A DNA stretch of 64,000 bases, from the NCBI RefSeq assembly GCF_001632365.1, contig NW_024468527.1, forward strand, positions 142,440-206,439, in the 5' to 3' direction. The position numbers were made by a program, and so were the translations under genes. Shown here in pieces: positions 12,366-22,938 of this stretch. Numbering within the stretch: position 1 is the first letter of the stretch; each line of letters opens with the position of its first letter. The DNA comes from Laetiporus sulphureus 93-53 (Eukaryota > Basidiomycota > Agaricomycetes > Polyporales > Laetiporaceae). The notes beneath the pieces are model-generated. The model had not been told where the DNA came from and ran no database searches. It was given only the letters and a program-made list of their open reading frames with translations.

Positions 12366-14036
12366 ATGTATTTCGCGTCCTGTCTTTTACTGCTTTCGAT
12401 TCTTGCTGCAAGAGCTACTCTTCTCTCCGAGGCCGCGGGCGTGCTGAGGAACGTTACGGTCGGCGTCGCTGACCCTTCTGTCACATTCTCCGCAGGGTGG
12501 AGTGTCGCATTGTATGCGGGTCAGGAAATTGCTTTTGCGGATGGGCTGGGCGATGAGGTTGCGGCGGAGCTTCCTGGTAACGCTGAATGTTTCATAACTT
12601 TGCTGACGATGTGGCTCATCAACGAATCTTCCAGTTGGCGCGGTTGCAGTGCATTATGTCGGGCTGAAGAGAAGTGGAGGGGCTTTGTACGCGGCTTGCT
12701 TGGATTGCGACGTGTCGGGTGACGTGCAGTTTGAGGAAGTCGACGCTACAGACAGAAACGGGGACGATTCTACGCCGGTATGCACTCTTCGGTCCTATCT
12801 AATTGTTGGTGAAAAGTTCTCTGAGACGACTGGTGCAGGTCATATTATTCTCCTTTACAGAACTTGATAATACGGTTGCCCATGAGTTGCAGGTCGTGAA
12901 CCTCGAGGATCCGGCGTTCGGAGACACAAGTCAGATTACATTCCAATCACTCATCATCACCGTGCAAGAAGATGGTATTGTGCTTCCTCGCTTCCCAGCG
13001 AGCTGTTACTTATTATCGATTGTAGATAATAACACATCCACTGCGTCGTCGTCGACGACCTCTGACTGTAAGTGCATATGGAGCATTTACTACGACATGC
13101 TAAAGTACACGATTGCAGCGTCGACGACAATCACTTCAGCGTCCATATCTACAACTAGTTCAGTCGTTCTTACCACCGTGCAGTCAAGTTCCCTCTCGAC
13201 GGTTTCGACTACATTGAGCACTGCCGCCACAGTGACCAGCACCTCGAGCGATGCTCTCACCAGCACGACATCTGCGTCTACTGCTTCACAAGCTGCTATG
13301 ACTGTTAGCTCAACCACTTCTCTGCAGTCCACTAGCTCAGCTTCATCTTCGTCGGTGTCCTCCATCACGGAATCCGTCAGTTCGACTGAGACAGGGTCCG
13401 CCACAACGAACACTGCGAGCACGTCTGCGACTGCGTCTTCAACTTCGTCAAGTGATACCTCCACTACCTCGTCTAGTATATCTTCTACTACGTCCACCTC
13501 GTCCACTTCTACTTCATCTTCGAATTCTTCCTCGCTAACGACTACCGCGGCACTCTCCACTCGTACAATCGTCGCCGTGGCAGTCGGATCCGGTATAGGC
13601 ATCCTCATTCTGCTGAGCATCCTTGTCCTCTTCCTCGTACGTGCACGCAGACAACAGTCTCAAAGCGACACCGAGAGCAACCGCGGTCTCCGGCTCATCA
13701 GGGAGATCAGCGCACCCTCGTTATTGTCCTCATCGAACGTGCCCATTCGTCCGCGCTCTTCATATATCGTTCCTGACCGAGACGCGCCGGCGAGGCCGAA
13801 AAATCCATACAAGGGCCGCGTAAGGTCCAACGTTCCTATCGACCAGCCCAGCCACCCTGTCACTCGTACGTATTGACCTTTCATCCAATGAATTTGGTGC
13901 TAATATCAAGCTCGCAGCACCACCAATGCCTACTCGGAGCCCTCTCAGGTCAGAGTACCCGTCGTCAGTTTGGCTTGAGCGCATCCCGAGGACGCCGACT
14001 GCGGGCTCGGACATTAGTTTACCATATGCCCGGTAG
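12366..14036 (+). CDS. Single-pass membrane protein, secreted N-terminus, Ser/Thr-rich stalk
   Basis: Exons: 12366-12576, 12635-12777, 12839-12974, 13026-13067, 13119-13865, 13918-14036. A signal peptide (MYFASCLLLLSILAARA) leads into a ~150-residue ectodomain. About 165 residues of nearly pure Ser/Thr/Ala follow, a probable O-mannosylated stalk. One transmembrane helix comes next (IVAVAVGSGIGILILLSILV) with a basic stop-transfer VRARRQQ, then a ~130-residue Arg/Pro/Ser cytoplasmic tail. This is the architecture of fungal cell-surface sensors (Mid2/Wsc-like) and of many uncharacterised basidiomycete proteins; no WSC cysteine domain is visible. Two internal introns (12975-13025, 13068-13118) are 51 nt each and leave the frame open. 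The last intron (13866-13917) is supported because it adds 39 in-frame codons. Confidence 0.7.
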
Positions 14037-14499
14037 GCAACTGCACTGCTCTGGCTGTAGTGTAGCCCGAAGGGCAATTATTTGATGCTAGGTTGCATAT
14101 CTTGGACATTTCGATTACGGTAAACCCATAATGCTTTTCAGACGTTCATATCTCATTACTTCGTTGTAAATGTTTTGTCTGTGATGTTCTCGCATCATAC
14201 CTGAGCGTTATCTGACGTACACAATTAATGCGAGAGCAACGGAACCACTAGAACGAAGGCTCTACATGTACATCATTATGGAAAAGTGGTATCCTCCCTG
14301 CATGAACCTGAACCAATCCTGGAATCCTGCAAATATATAGTCGAATGCGAATGTCGAATGAGAAGTGCTTACAATTGCTGAAGGAATGTTACGAAGAGGT
14401 ATATGCGATGAGGTATATAATGCAACAGCCGAGAAAAATAAAAACAAAAAATGTGGGGGCCACCACAGATGTCGCGCAGGCGACCAGACAGATTAAGAT
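14037..14499. other. Convergent 3' intergenic region
   Basis: This lies between two genes facing each other. It is AT-rich with no supported gene; it holds 3' UTRs only. Confidence 0.45.
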
Positions 14500-17400
14500 C
14501 AATCATCTAGACCCAACACTACGTTAGTCTTCGCCAGAATCCGAATATACCTGAGAGCGGACTTACGGTTTTGCCAAAACTCAGACACTCTCTCGAGGAC
14601 GTCTACTACAACTCCACTTCTATACATGAGTGCATGGTCAGCATCCTTCACCACCTTAACCTGACACTTGTCGGATCCCATCGTGCTTTCCATCCATCGT
14701 ACAGCGTTCTCAGCGATCCTTTCGTCCTTGTCGCCGTACCATACTCGGACTCTATGCGGGTATGCGGAGTAGGAGAAGCCCCATGGCTGTCGGTCGTGAT
14801 TAAGGATTTGGAGCAGATCGCGGTGAGTGCCCCGAGAAGACTCAGCGTGGGATGCCGCAAGCAGCGCATTGCCGAGAGCAGCTTGGAAGTTGGCCGGCGT
14901 TGACGCAGTGGGCGTTGGACTAGATGTTGTAAATGGACTTGATGATCTAGTTCGGTCAGCAGGCCCTAATGACATCGATCGACGCCCATGTGCACGAGAG
15001 AAGTACGAATGATCATCCATCGACGACTTTGCAGTAGAGGGCCTGACCCTTGGTGATGATAGGATAGTCTCTGGCGGAGTGGATGTGGATTTTCTCCTGA
15101 AGGCCTCCGTCCAATCTACGTTGTCCAGCCCCAATCCTACTTTTGGACTTCGAACAGCGGGTAACAAGGGCATTTGTGGGGACGTTGAAGAAACTCCCGT
15201 TGCGGTGGATGGTCTTGAGCGATTCCTCAAGGAACCCATGGAGCGTAAGACCTTCAGCTTCTTTCCAGTGCGCGAGGCTGGAGGCTTCTCCTCAGTTGGT
15301 GACTGAGCTGCCGAGTGTCCGCTCTTGAACCGGCCCAGAAAGCCTCGCGAAGGCTTCCGGTTCACGAGCCTGCTGTTTTCAAGAGCACGTCGATGCTCAG
15401 AACTGGTGCTCCGGCGCTCGAGGGTGCTTCGACTGTCGAATCTCCCTTCAAAGTCGCGGAGATCGTCATAGTCGCTGAAAGTCGTAGAAGAGGTACTCGG
15501 TCGATGCTTTGACTCCCCTACCGGAGACAAAGGCACAGGGGCATCGCGCAAAGGTGCAGAAACTGACCGAGACCCTTTATGAGACTGCGATTCCGGCCCA
15601 TTCGAAGCGACAGGGGACGTCGCATCAAAGCCGATACCCTGGAATGCAAACGTAGGCGGTTTACCGATCATCCATGCCTGGAGCTTCCATTCCGCCGCTT
15701 GCGCTGTCTTCAAGATACCATTAGGTACGTATTTCAGCCATTTGTAGCCCGCTAATGGGACCTGACGTCAGTCTATCTAAACGTAAACGGACAATAGCCG
15801 GACCGACCTCCTTCGCCACCGCCTACCCAAGGCGCTAACAGGCAAATATCTCCACAAATACGCTCAGGGTATCGATTAGCGAACGCGAGAGCGTAAGGTG
15901 CTCCGGCAGAGTGGGCCATAACGCTACACCGGTCAATATGCAGTAAGTCAAGGACTTCTTCCACGACAGCCGCCCATTCCGGAATACCCATCACTGATTT
16001 GGATCGCGGAGTGTCGGTACGCCCAAGACCCCATCTGCACAGAGGAGCAAGTTAGACTACATGCCATAAACAGTTACAATCATACATGCCGATCAATGGT
16101 GATGAGTCTGATGCCCAAGCATTCCGCCATTTCATCATACAGGCCCATGATGTGCCTGACACACCCGAGACCGAGAAAGACTACTAGTGGATGGCCATAC
16201 GGGTGGCCCAGATCGGATAAGCTGACGGTGAAGGGATGGTCACCGGAAGCATGCGGCGAGCGAGTGAGGTGAAGGAGCGTGGTCAAGCGAACAGAGCGCA
16301 AGTACTGGGCTATCGCTTGGGTATCAGACGGTGGTTTTGTCAGGCCAGATACCTCCGATTGATGAAGTGACGGCTGATCTGACGTGCTTGAATATGAGAA
16401 CAATGAAGACTCGGGACGCCCATCTGAGCGCGGCGAGGACAGCGTGTGCGTGTCCGATAGTACTGTTGGATTTCGATGAAACGAGCGTTGGGGTTGCAAC
16501 TGACCGGCTAGAACAGATGATCTCTTTTGATTACGTATCGTTCGTTGCACTTCTTCTGCGATTGTATCAACCGAGGACCGGGACACCAGGTCAGTCTCGT
16601 CCTCGGTGGGGACAGTATCAGCGTCCGTTTCAGGCTGCTCGTGCGCTGCGACATGCAATGCGCTGTGGCAAATCGAAGACTTCCGCGAGCGAGCTTGCTG
16701 AGAAGGTGGAGCATGCGCACGGATAATCTCAGAAATGGAAGGCGCAACAGACCTAGGCGTAATGAAGGCAGCATATACATCATCGTGAGGATCGACCAAA
16801 TGGCTGGTTCCAGGTCGTGACTTAGATGCACAGGTGGTGGCTGTGTTCGCGGACGTCGTTGTGCGAATGGACCCGGAACGACGCGTCCTGCGCTGTTCAG
16901 AACGTCGCGACATAGATATATCGGCTGGGTCATCGTCCCCGTCTGAGTCGTGGGAGCGAGGAAATGTCTGCTGCGCGCCGGCTTTGCCCAGCACAATTCC
17001 AGGTGGAGGAGTGGGCAACGGGGGGTGATACAGAGGGTGATGCCCGGACTTTGAGATCTTCGTGCGTCCAGAAATGCCGCCCATCCCCATGAAATGATCA
17101 TCGATACCGTAGCGGTGGTTCATTCCATCAACCAGGGCGTCCATCGTTTCCACTCCGGCAACGGGCGCAGCAACTACGACAGGGACGCTGAACGCTGTGC
17201 TCCGGAAGACGAGATCCTCTACCGGAGTCGGAGGTGCATCGTACTGGCTAAGCACGGACGATGCAGAGTCCACGAGGGAGACGTTCAACGTACGATTTGA
17301 GTGAGTATGAGCAGGGTAGTCCCATTCCTCGTTCCGTGACGGGCCCGTGTGTGAACGTCGCCGGGGCTTCGCGTAGCTCTCTTCTACCATCGACTTCTCG

Positions 17401-17777
17401 TTGGCGATGGTCGGGAAGACGTATGTATCCTTGTTGGGATCGTGCCGTCTATCCTTACCCTGTTCCTGTCGCTCCTTGCCTCGGGTGCTATGTGCGAGCG
17501 AAGATCCTCTGGACAAGCTGGCGCTCTTAGACGACTTTCGGTTGTGCTCCTGCTCATGCGAGTTGCCACGGCTAGATCTTGGTCGATTGGGTGCGTCGCC
17601 CAAGGCATGGAAGGATGACGGTGACATCCCTTCACTGGTGCGAAATCGTGATGTCGGAGGCAAGGCGGTCTCAAAAGATGCGGTAGACTTCTTATCACGT
17701 CTGATTGATAAGAACGATGGTTTCCTGGATGGGTGTCGCTGCAACTGAGGCGAATTGGACATGGGACTTGACAGCAT
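14500..17777 (-). CDS. Alpha/beta-hydrolase with ~480-residue disordered N-terminus
   Basis: Exons (5' to 3'): 17777-16090, 16034-15827, 15761-14567, 14507-14500. The first ~480 residues are Ser/Arg/Pro-rich and probably disordered. The hydrolase core begins around DHPFTVSLSDLGHPYGHPLV, with HPLVVFLGLGC as strand 3, then RLITIDRWGLGRTD. The nucleophile elbow is MAHSAGAPYAL (AHSAG instead of GxSxG). A long Ser/Arg-rich lid insertion follows. Near the C-terminus are the acid YGDKDERI and the His in DADHALMY. Substrate is unknown. The first intron (16089-16035) must use a GC donor to keep the conserved IDRWGLGR junction in frame. The last intron has an ACTAAC branch site and leaves a final exon of only eight bases, including the stop codon. 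Confidence 0.8.
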
Positions 17778-18387
17778 TGGCGGGGAGCGGGGAAGTGCAG
17801 CAGCTATGAAGCGAGCGTGTCCCAGTCTGAGTCAGAGAGAACAAAGTGAGCGTGTTGTTGAAGGAATGGGCCGGTGGGACACCAGCAATACACAAGAAGA
17901 TCGTGGCCGTCGCCGTGGGCGAGTTCGGACGCGGTGACGGCAAAATGTGCGTGAAGGAGAACAAGCGAATTGGAAAGCCGGGGCGGCCCTTGAGCGCGCA
18001 TGGACTTCATTATGGCTTCGGTCATCTCGAACACCCATTACATTACTGCATCCGTTACTATCCGATAGCAATACATATTCTTCTGTCGAGACACCAGTTC
18101 AGGAGAGCTATAGTACAACATACTAAAATTCTCGGTGGATATGGTAGGAACTATCTTACAAGAGCGTACAACCTCCACGAATTCGTCCGACGTACAAGTA
18201 CAATAGAAGTACACGTTCATCCAAATGAAAGTAAATGGTATGAAATGATTAAATGAAACGACGGTGGTCGGACGGTGCTCCTTCTGATTCATGTGAAGAA
18301 TCAGCGAATCGTGCGATGTCGCTCTTCACGCACGAGGATGTAGCAAGGACTAAGCATGGCTCAGAGTGGCCTATGGTATTCCGTGTG
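17778..18387. other. Intergenic, no supported gene
   Basis: Promoter side of the hydrolase gene and 3' side of the F-box-like gene. Open frames here are short with no family match. Confidence 0.45.
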
Positions 18388-19557
18388 TCAGCGCCTCACA
18401 ATTGAGCCTATTTCAGGACGTACATTATGATCATATTCGAACCTGGAGACGAGTTTGATGTTGCGTGTCCGGCAAACCTCAACGAGGGCCGCATCCGCGA
18501 CTGCGGGCCAACATTTGAATGGAGGGTACATCGTGCCATGCGGGGTGGTAAGTCTCCGCAGGAAGGGCAATTCGTCTGATGCGACGAATGCCACCCACTC
18601 ATCTGCATTCACGCGGGAGTCATGCCCGAGCAGCGCGAAGCGTTCCAAGTTCCTATATGCTTGTGCGATTGATCGAAGGCTCGCCGAAGTTATACGGGTC
18701 CCGGAAAGATGCACTTCACGCATCGAAGGACAATGAGGGAGCCCATCATCAAGGAATGTGGCTTGTGCCCGAGACGAAAGAACCTGATACCGCAGGACCT
18801 CCAAATTGGCGCATTGTGCAATCACGACGCGAATGCCATCCGCTGTCTCCTCAGGAAACGATGTAGACACATCTAAACAGCGCAAAGCACTCCACGATCC
18901 GTGACAGAGATCAATAAATGATCCATCTGCCATGTCCACATCATGCAGATACAAAGTATGAAGTCGATGAGACAGCATAGGAGGTAATGGAATGGAGAGC
19001 TGAAGTCCTACTAGTCTGAGGCTATTCAGCCGATGGAACTTGCTCGCCAGAACTTCGTCCCACTCCAATGAAGCGTTGCATTTGCAGACGGGGCTGCAAT
19101 GATCGGACCGTGGAAAGCAATCTGCCGACCCAACGATAGACAGCTGACGAACAGTGTCGACATGGGCCACTGCATGCAGGAACCTCTCAGCTTCTACTGC
19201 GAGATGCCCTCCCAGAGTGAGCCGTTGAAGCCCACGTATGCCCAGAATAAATCGAATGGAATACATGGTCTTCGGGGACGGCATGGCAGCATTGTCGGAA
19301 AGAGGCTGAAGATCGATTGCTCGAATGAGGGATGTGAGCTGAGGGTTCTTCGTAAGAGCTTCCACAAGCCGGTCGCACGCCTCATATGTCCGCAATGATG
19401 GACATTCGTAAAGCCGTTTTCTGCAGTGCTCCAGCCATGCATGCGAAACCAACGCGAGGCGTGTCAAGTCTCGCGCCCACCAGTGGTCATGATTCTCGAG
19501 AATGACAGGAATGAGGTCGTCGACAAGACGAGGTTGGGGGTTGACTGTTGCGAGCAT
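18388..19557 (-). CDS. F-box/LRR-like protein, intronless
   Basis: This is a single exon of 389 codons from an ATG at 19557. The N-terminus (LVDDLIPVILENHDHWWARD, then TRLALVSHAWLEHCRKRLYE) has the pattern of an F-box: a hydrophobic helix followed by a conserved xxVSHAW motif. The remainder shows leucine-rich spacing such as LQRLTLGGHL, RLNSLRLVGLQL and SMREVHLSGTRITSASL. This layout fits substrate receptors of SCF ubiquitin ligases, a greatly expanded family in agaricomycetes. No target can be inferred. Its 5' flank starts 52 bp before the left arm of a large inverted repeat, so its promoter must lie in or across that element. Confidence 0.65.
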   Translation of the reverse strand: MLATVNPQPRLVDDLIPVILENHDHWWARDLTRLALVSHAWLEHCRKRLYECPSLRTYEACDRLVEALTKNPQLTSLIRAIDLQPLSDNAAMPSPKTMYSIRFILGIRGLQRLTLGGHLAVEAERFLHAVAHVDTVRQLSIVGSADCFPRSDHCSPVCKCNASLEWDEVLASKFHRLNSLRLVGLQLSIPLPPMLSHRLHTLYLHDVDMADGSFIDLCHGSWSALRCLDVSTSFPEETADGIRVVIAQCANLEVLRYQVLSSRAQATFLDDGLPHCPSMREVHLSGTRITSASLRSIAQAYRNLERFALLGHDSRVNADEWVAFVASDELPFLRRLTTPHGTMYPPFKCWPAVADAALVEVCRTRNIKLVSRFEYDHNVRPEIGSIVRR

Positions 19558-19608
19558 ATCGAAGCCGATGGCGGATATGGAGCTGCAGAGTGCAGCCGCA
19601 GCCTCCTC

Positions 19609-20254
19609 ACACCGCAGACATGAAGCAATTTACGCATGTGGCAAATGCTTAGCAAATGTCGACAGGTTTTTTGCCTTTGTGATCTCAATTTGCTATGGTT
19701 CCTTCCCACATTCCATATTAAGTATTTGCATATAATATCTTAGAGGCAGCAATTTTAAATCATATATTTAAGAAATGACACCATTTTCAAACTCACCAAA
19801 TACATTTAGAATTTGAGCGCTGTTGAATGTAATTGTACATTTTTGAACTCCAAACCATCACATGTATAAAATATCCAGTAGCAGATGAAGGTGTAATTAC
19901 GGTGAATGACTTTCATTCTAGTAATCTTGGCTAGAATGACTTCAGTAGGGAAGTAGAATGTAGGCATAATCACACCTTCATCTGCTACTGGATATTTTAT
20001 ACATGTCATAGTTTGAAATTCAAAAATGTATAATTACATTCAACAGCACTCAAATTCTAAATGTATTTGAGTTTGAAAATGGTGTCATTTCTTAAATATA
20101 TGATATTAAATTTCTGCCTCCAACATATCATATGCAAATACTTAATACGGAATGTGGGGAGGACCCGTAGCAAATTGAGATCACAAAGGCAAAAAACCTG
20201 TCGACATTTGCTAAGCATTTGCCACATGCGCAAATCGCTTCACGTCTGCGGTGT
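19609..20254. mobile_element. Long inverted-repeat (foldback/MITE-like) element
   Basis: Two arms of roughly 280 bp form a near-perfect palindrome. The left arm starts ACACCGCAGACATGAAGC at 19609 and the right arm ends with its reverse complement at 20254. Arms share blocks such as GTGGCAAATGCTTAGCAAAT, ATGACACCATTTTCAAACTC and ATATCCAGTAGCAGATGAAG, with scattered mismatches and a short indel. About 80 bp between them contains a smaller ATTCTAG/CTAGAAT inverted repeat. It is AT-rich compared with its flanks. Mirror-image open frames occur on opposite strands in the two arms, so they are not genes. No transposase is present, so this is non-autonomous. A target-site duplication is not obvious. 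Confidence 0.8.
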
Positions 20255-20754
20255 CAGGGCATGCCCGGCCCAAGTCCTGTCTGTGGGCTGCAATGACAGG
20301 AGCGCGGAGTCAGCCAATCAGAATGCGCCGACATACATAGCACTTACCATGTTTAGGTGATGGCGGAACGTATGCTCCCTCGCATAGACTTGGTGCGTTC
20401 AATTGACTTCGCTCTTCGCACGCAAAAATAATCGACTTCATGAGCGGAATTATCAGCCACCATCATGCTTTGAAAGTGTCGCTTATTGGAGGTTTATTAG
20501 TCCGCCATGGAATGTGCTTTGCTCTTTTGCCAAAGAGTTTCTTGATCCGCAGGCTGGCGCCAGGGTTGAACGAAGATTCAGATCTCAGAGCAAACGCGAT
20601 ACCAGTGCTAGTGCTATAGTTATCATCCTCAATTCAAAATGTGGACGCTAAGATACTATCTGGACCGTCTCTGATAAGACTCGCTGAGCTATCTACCAGC
20701 AGTGACTCAGGATCGTACCAGGTTCGTCTCTTCAGCAGTTTGAAGGACTCGCCC
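20255..20754. other. Intergenic, upstream of transporter gene
   Basis: Between the hairpin element and the transporter start codon. No supported gene. The sequence should hold the transporter promoter. Confidence 0.4.
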
Positions 20755-22635
20755 ATGTCCTCTGTGGAAGACTTCAAGTCCGAACGTGAGTGCGGCTCGA
20801 AAGAAGCCACACACGAGCAAAGAGATGTCTTCGGTGAGGAAGACGACCATGAGATACAGTATAAGACACTCAGCTGGCAGGTAAGCTTCCAAGCGCTGCA
20901 TGCTCGCAGGATCAAAGCTTATGGGATTCAATATGTAGTTTGTGGCCTTCCTCATGATTGCTGAGATTGTCAGTAATGGAATGCTGTCGTTGCCCAACGC
21001 AATGGCTGCCGTAAGTTAGCATCTGCCCTTTACTTATTACAAGCAAAGCAAATGGCATCATGACTACAGGCATCGTGCCCTCCCTCGTGTTGACAATCTT
21101 CCTGGGGACTCTCGCTCTCTTCACCGCGAAACTTCTGATTGACTTCAAACTAAACCATCCTGAGGTTCACAACATGGGTAGAGCGCTCATACTCCTGATG
21201 ACATGTTACAGATACTCATTCCGTGAACCAGGAGATGCCGGTTACATCATGTTTGGCCCAGTTGGACGAGAAATACTATCATTGGGCACTATCATTTTCG
21301 CAATTTTCGCTTGCGTCTGTACTTTTATCAATGCTTATCACACCTGACACTGATTCGTGCTCATAGGGATCTGAGCTGCTATCAGGTCAGTTGGCACTGT
21401 CCACACTCTCCCATAGCGGTCTCTGCGCCGTCATCCTACTGCTCATATTCTCCGCTGCCACATTTCTGGGCTCAATTGCCTCGTACCCTGGGTGGCTTGA
21501 GCTGGTTAGGTTTTGCCAGCACGCTCTGTATCGTCCTGTGCGGTGTCCTTGGTATCGTAGGTGCAGGAATCAATCCGACCGCTGGAAGGATCATTGCTGC
21601 CACTGTCTCCTCCAGTTTTTATGACGCTTTCCTGGCGATCACCGGACCTGTATGTTCCCGAATCCATAAATTGTGATTCATTTATTCGGTAAACTTGACA
21701 GGTATTCGCATATGCAGGTGCGTCGTCAGTAAATGTCTACAATTACAATCTGACATATCTACAGGACACTTTATGTGAGCATGGGTGAAGGCTTCGTAAC
21801 CACACATCCTGACAGTCATCAGGTTCTTCACACTGATTTCGGAAATGCGACGTCCACAAGACGCAATGAAGGTCAAACTTACGCGACACTGTAAGAGAAA
21901 CTACATTGACATACACGTACCCAGGCTGCGTGGACACTACAAGTCTTTGCGACGATCTACTACGCTGTGTTCAGCGCGGTCGTGTATGTTTATCTTGGCA
22001 ACGCAGTGCAATCGCCTGCCTTGCTCTCATTGTCGCCTGTCTGGTCCAAGATAATCTTCGCGATGGGTCTCGCCAACTTCCTCATGTATGTGTGCGCTTG
22101 ACTGCCGGTGCTCGTTTGGGGTTGACAGATCTGCCAGTTCTGGAGCACTCTATGCACACACTGCAGCCAAGCTAGTTTTCGTCCGCGTTTTCCGCCGTTC
22201 GCGGCATCTCTACTCTCATACGCTCCCCGGCTGGTCCACGTGGATCTTGCTCTGTTTCGCCACAACAGCGATCGCCTTCATTCTGGCATCTGCGGTGCCG
22301 ATCTTCTCTGATCTCGTCGGCATCACCGCCTCGGTCTTCGCCTCCTGGTACACATACGGCATCGCCGGCTTCTTCTGGTTGTACGACACATACTACCTCT
22401 GTGGCGGGAAGCATGCGTTGAGGAGGCGGTGGATTGGCACCATCCTCGTTGTGTTGATCATTCTTGCGGGCGCGTTCATTTGCGTCGCGGGCACCTATGT
22501 GTCTGTGAAGGTGAGATAGGCTCTGCAAATTTGTAAGATAGACTTTGTCTGACCTCGGCCCCTGACGATATCGCCTAGCTGATCGTCGAAGCCTATGACA
22601 GCGGTACCGTCGGCAGGCCGTTCGCTTGTTCCTAA
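20755..22635 (+). CDS. Amino-acid/auxin permease family transporter, frame apparently broken
   Basis: Exons: 20755-20880, 20939-21010, 21070-21177, 21232-21314, 21367-21649, short exons around 21700-21890, then to 22635. A hydrophilic N-terminus is followed by about ten membrane helices, beginning FVAFLMIAEIVSNGMLSLPN, as in AAAP-family fungal neutral amino-acid permeases (Mtr-like). Later landmarks are HPEVHNMGDAGYIMFG, AGHFMFFTLISEMRRPQDA and GITASVFASWYTYGIAGFFW. Two frame problems remain after splicing. Exon 2 ends in phase 0, but exon 3 needs one further base. Exon 5 is 283 nt, and the homologous frame shifts by one base between about 21430 and 21510. Either the assembly carries indels, or this is a decaying copy. 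The last exon ends RPFACS. Confidence 0.7.
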
Positions 22636-22938
22636 GCGCTGTAGTCGAACATAGAGTGATGATAATAGAATATAGAGTGTATAGTATTGGACACCTTCCA
22701 GGAACTTGATGCTATATCATTGTGTTCGGGCCCGCATCTATATTAGCGCTAGACGATTGAACTCGCTGGCGGCAACTCGCTGGTGCACCATCCCGAGCTT
22801 GCAGTACTTCCGAGCACGCGCGTTCGGCAGCTCGCTTAGCTGATCTCCATGGTCTGACAACCGCCGTTATCTTAGCTGCCGTCCTCCCCCGCTCTCTCGG
22901 ACAGCTTGGCTGAGGCTTGGTCGCACGAGCTCACTCAG

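Noticed and set aside
13090..13620. 176-codon minus-strand frame rich in Val/Glu/Asp
   Set aside because: Reverse complement of the Ser/Thr codon run of the membrane protein stalk; composition artefact.
19464..20360. Two similar open frames on opposite strands sharing SKLRSQRQKTCRHLLSICHM
   Set aside because: They are the same DNA in the two arms of the hairpin element, not a gene pair.
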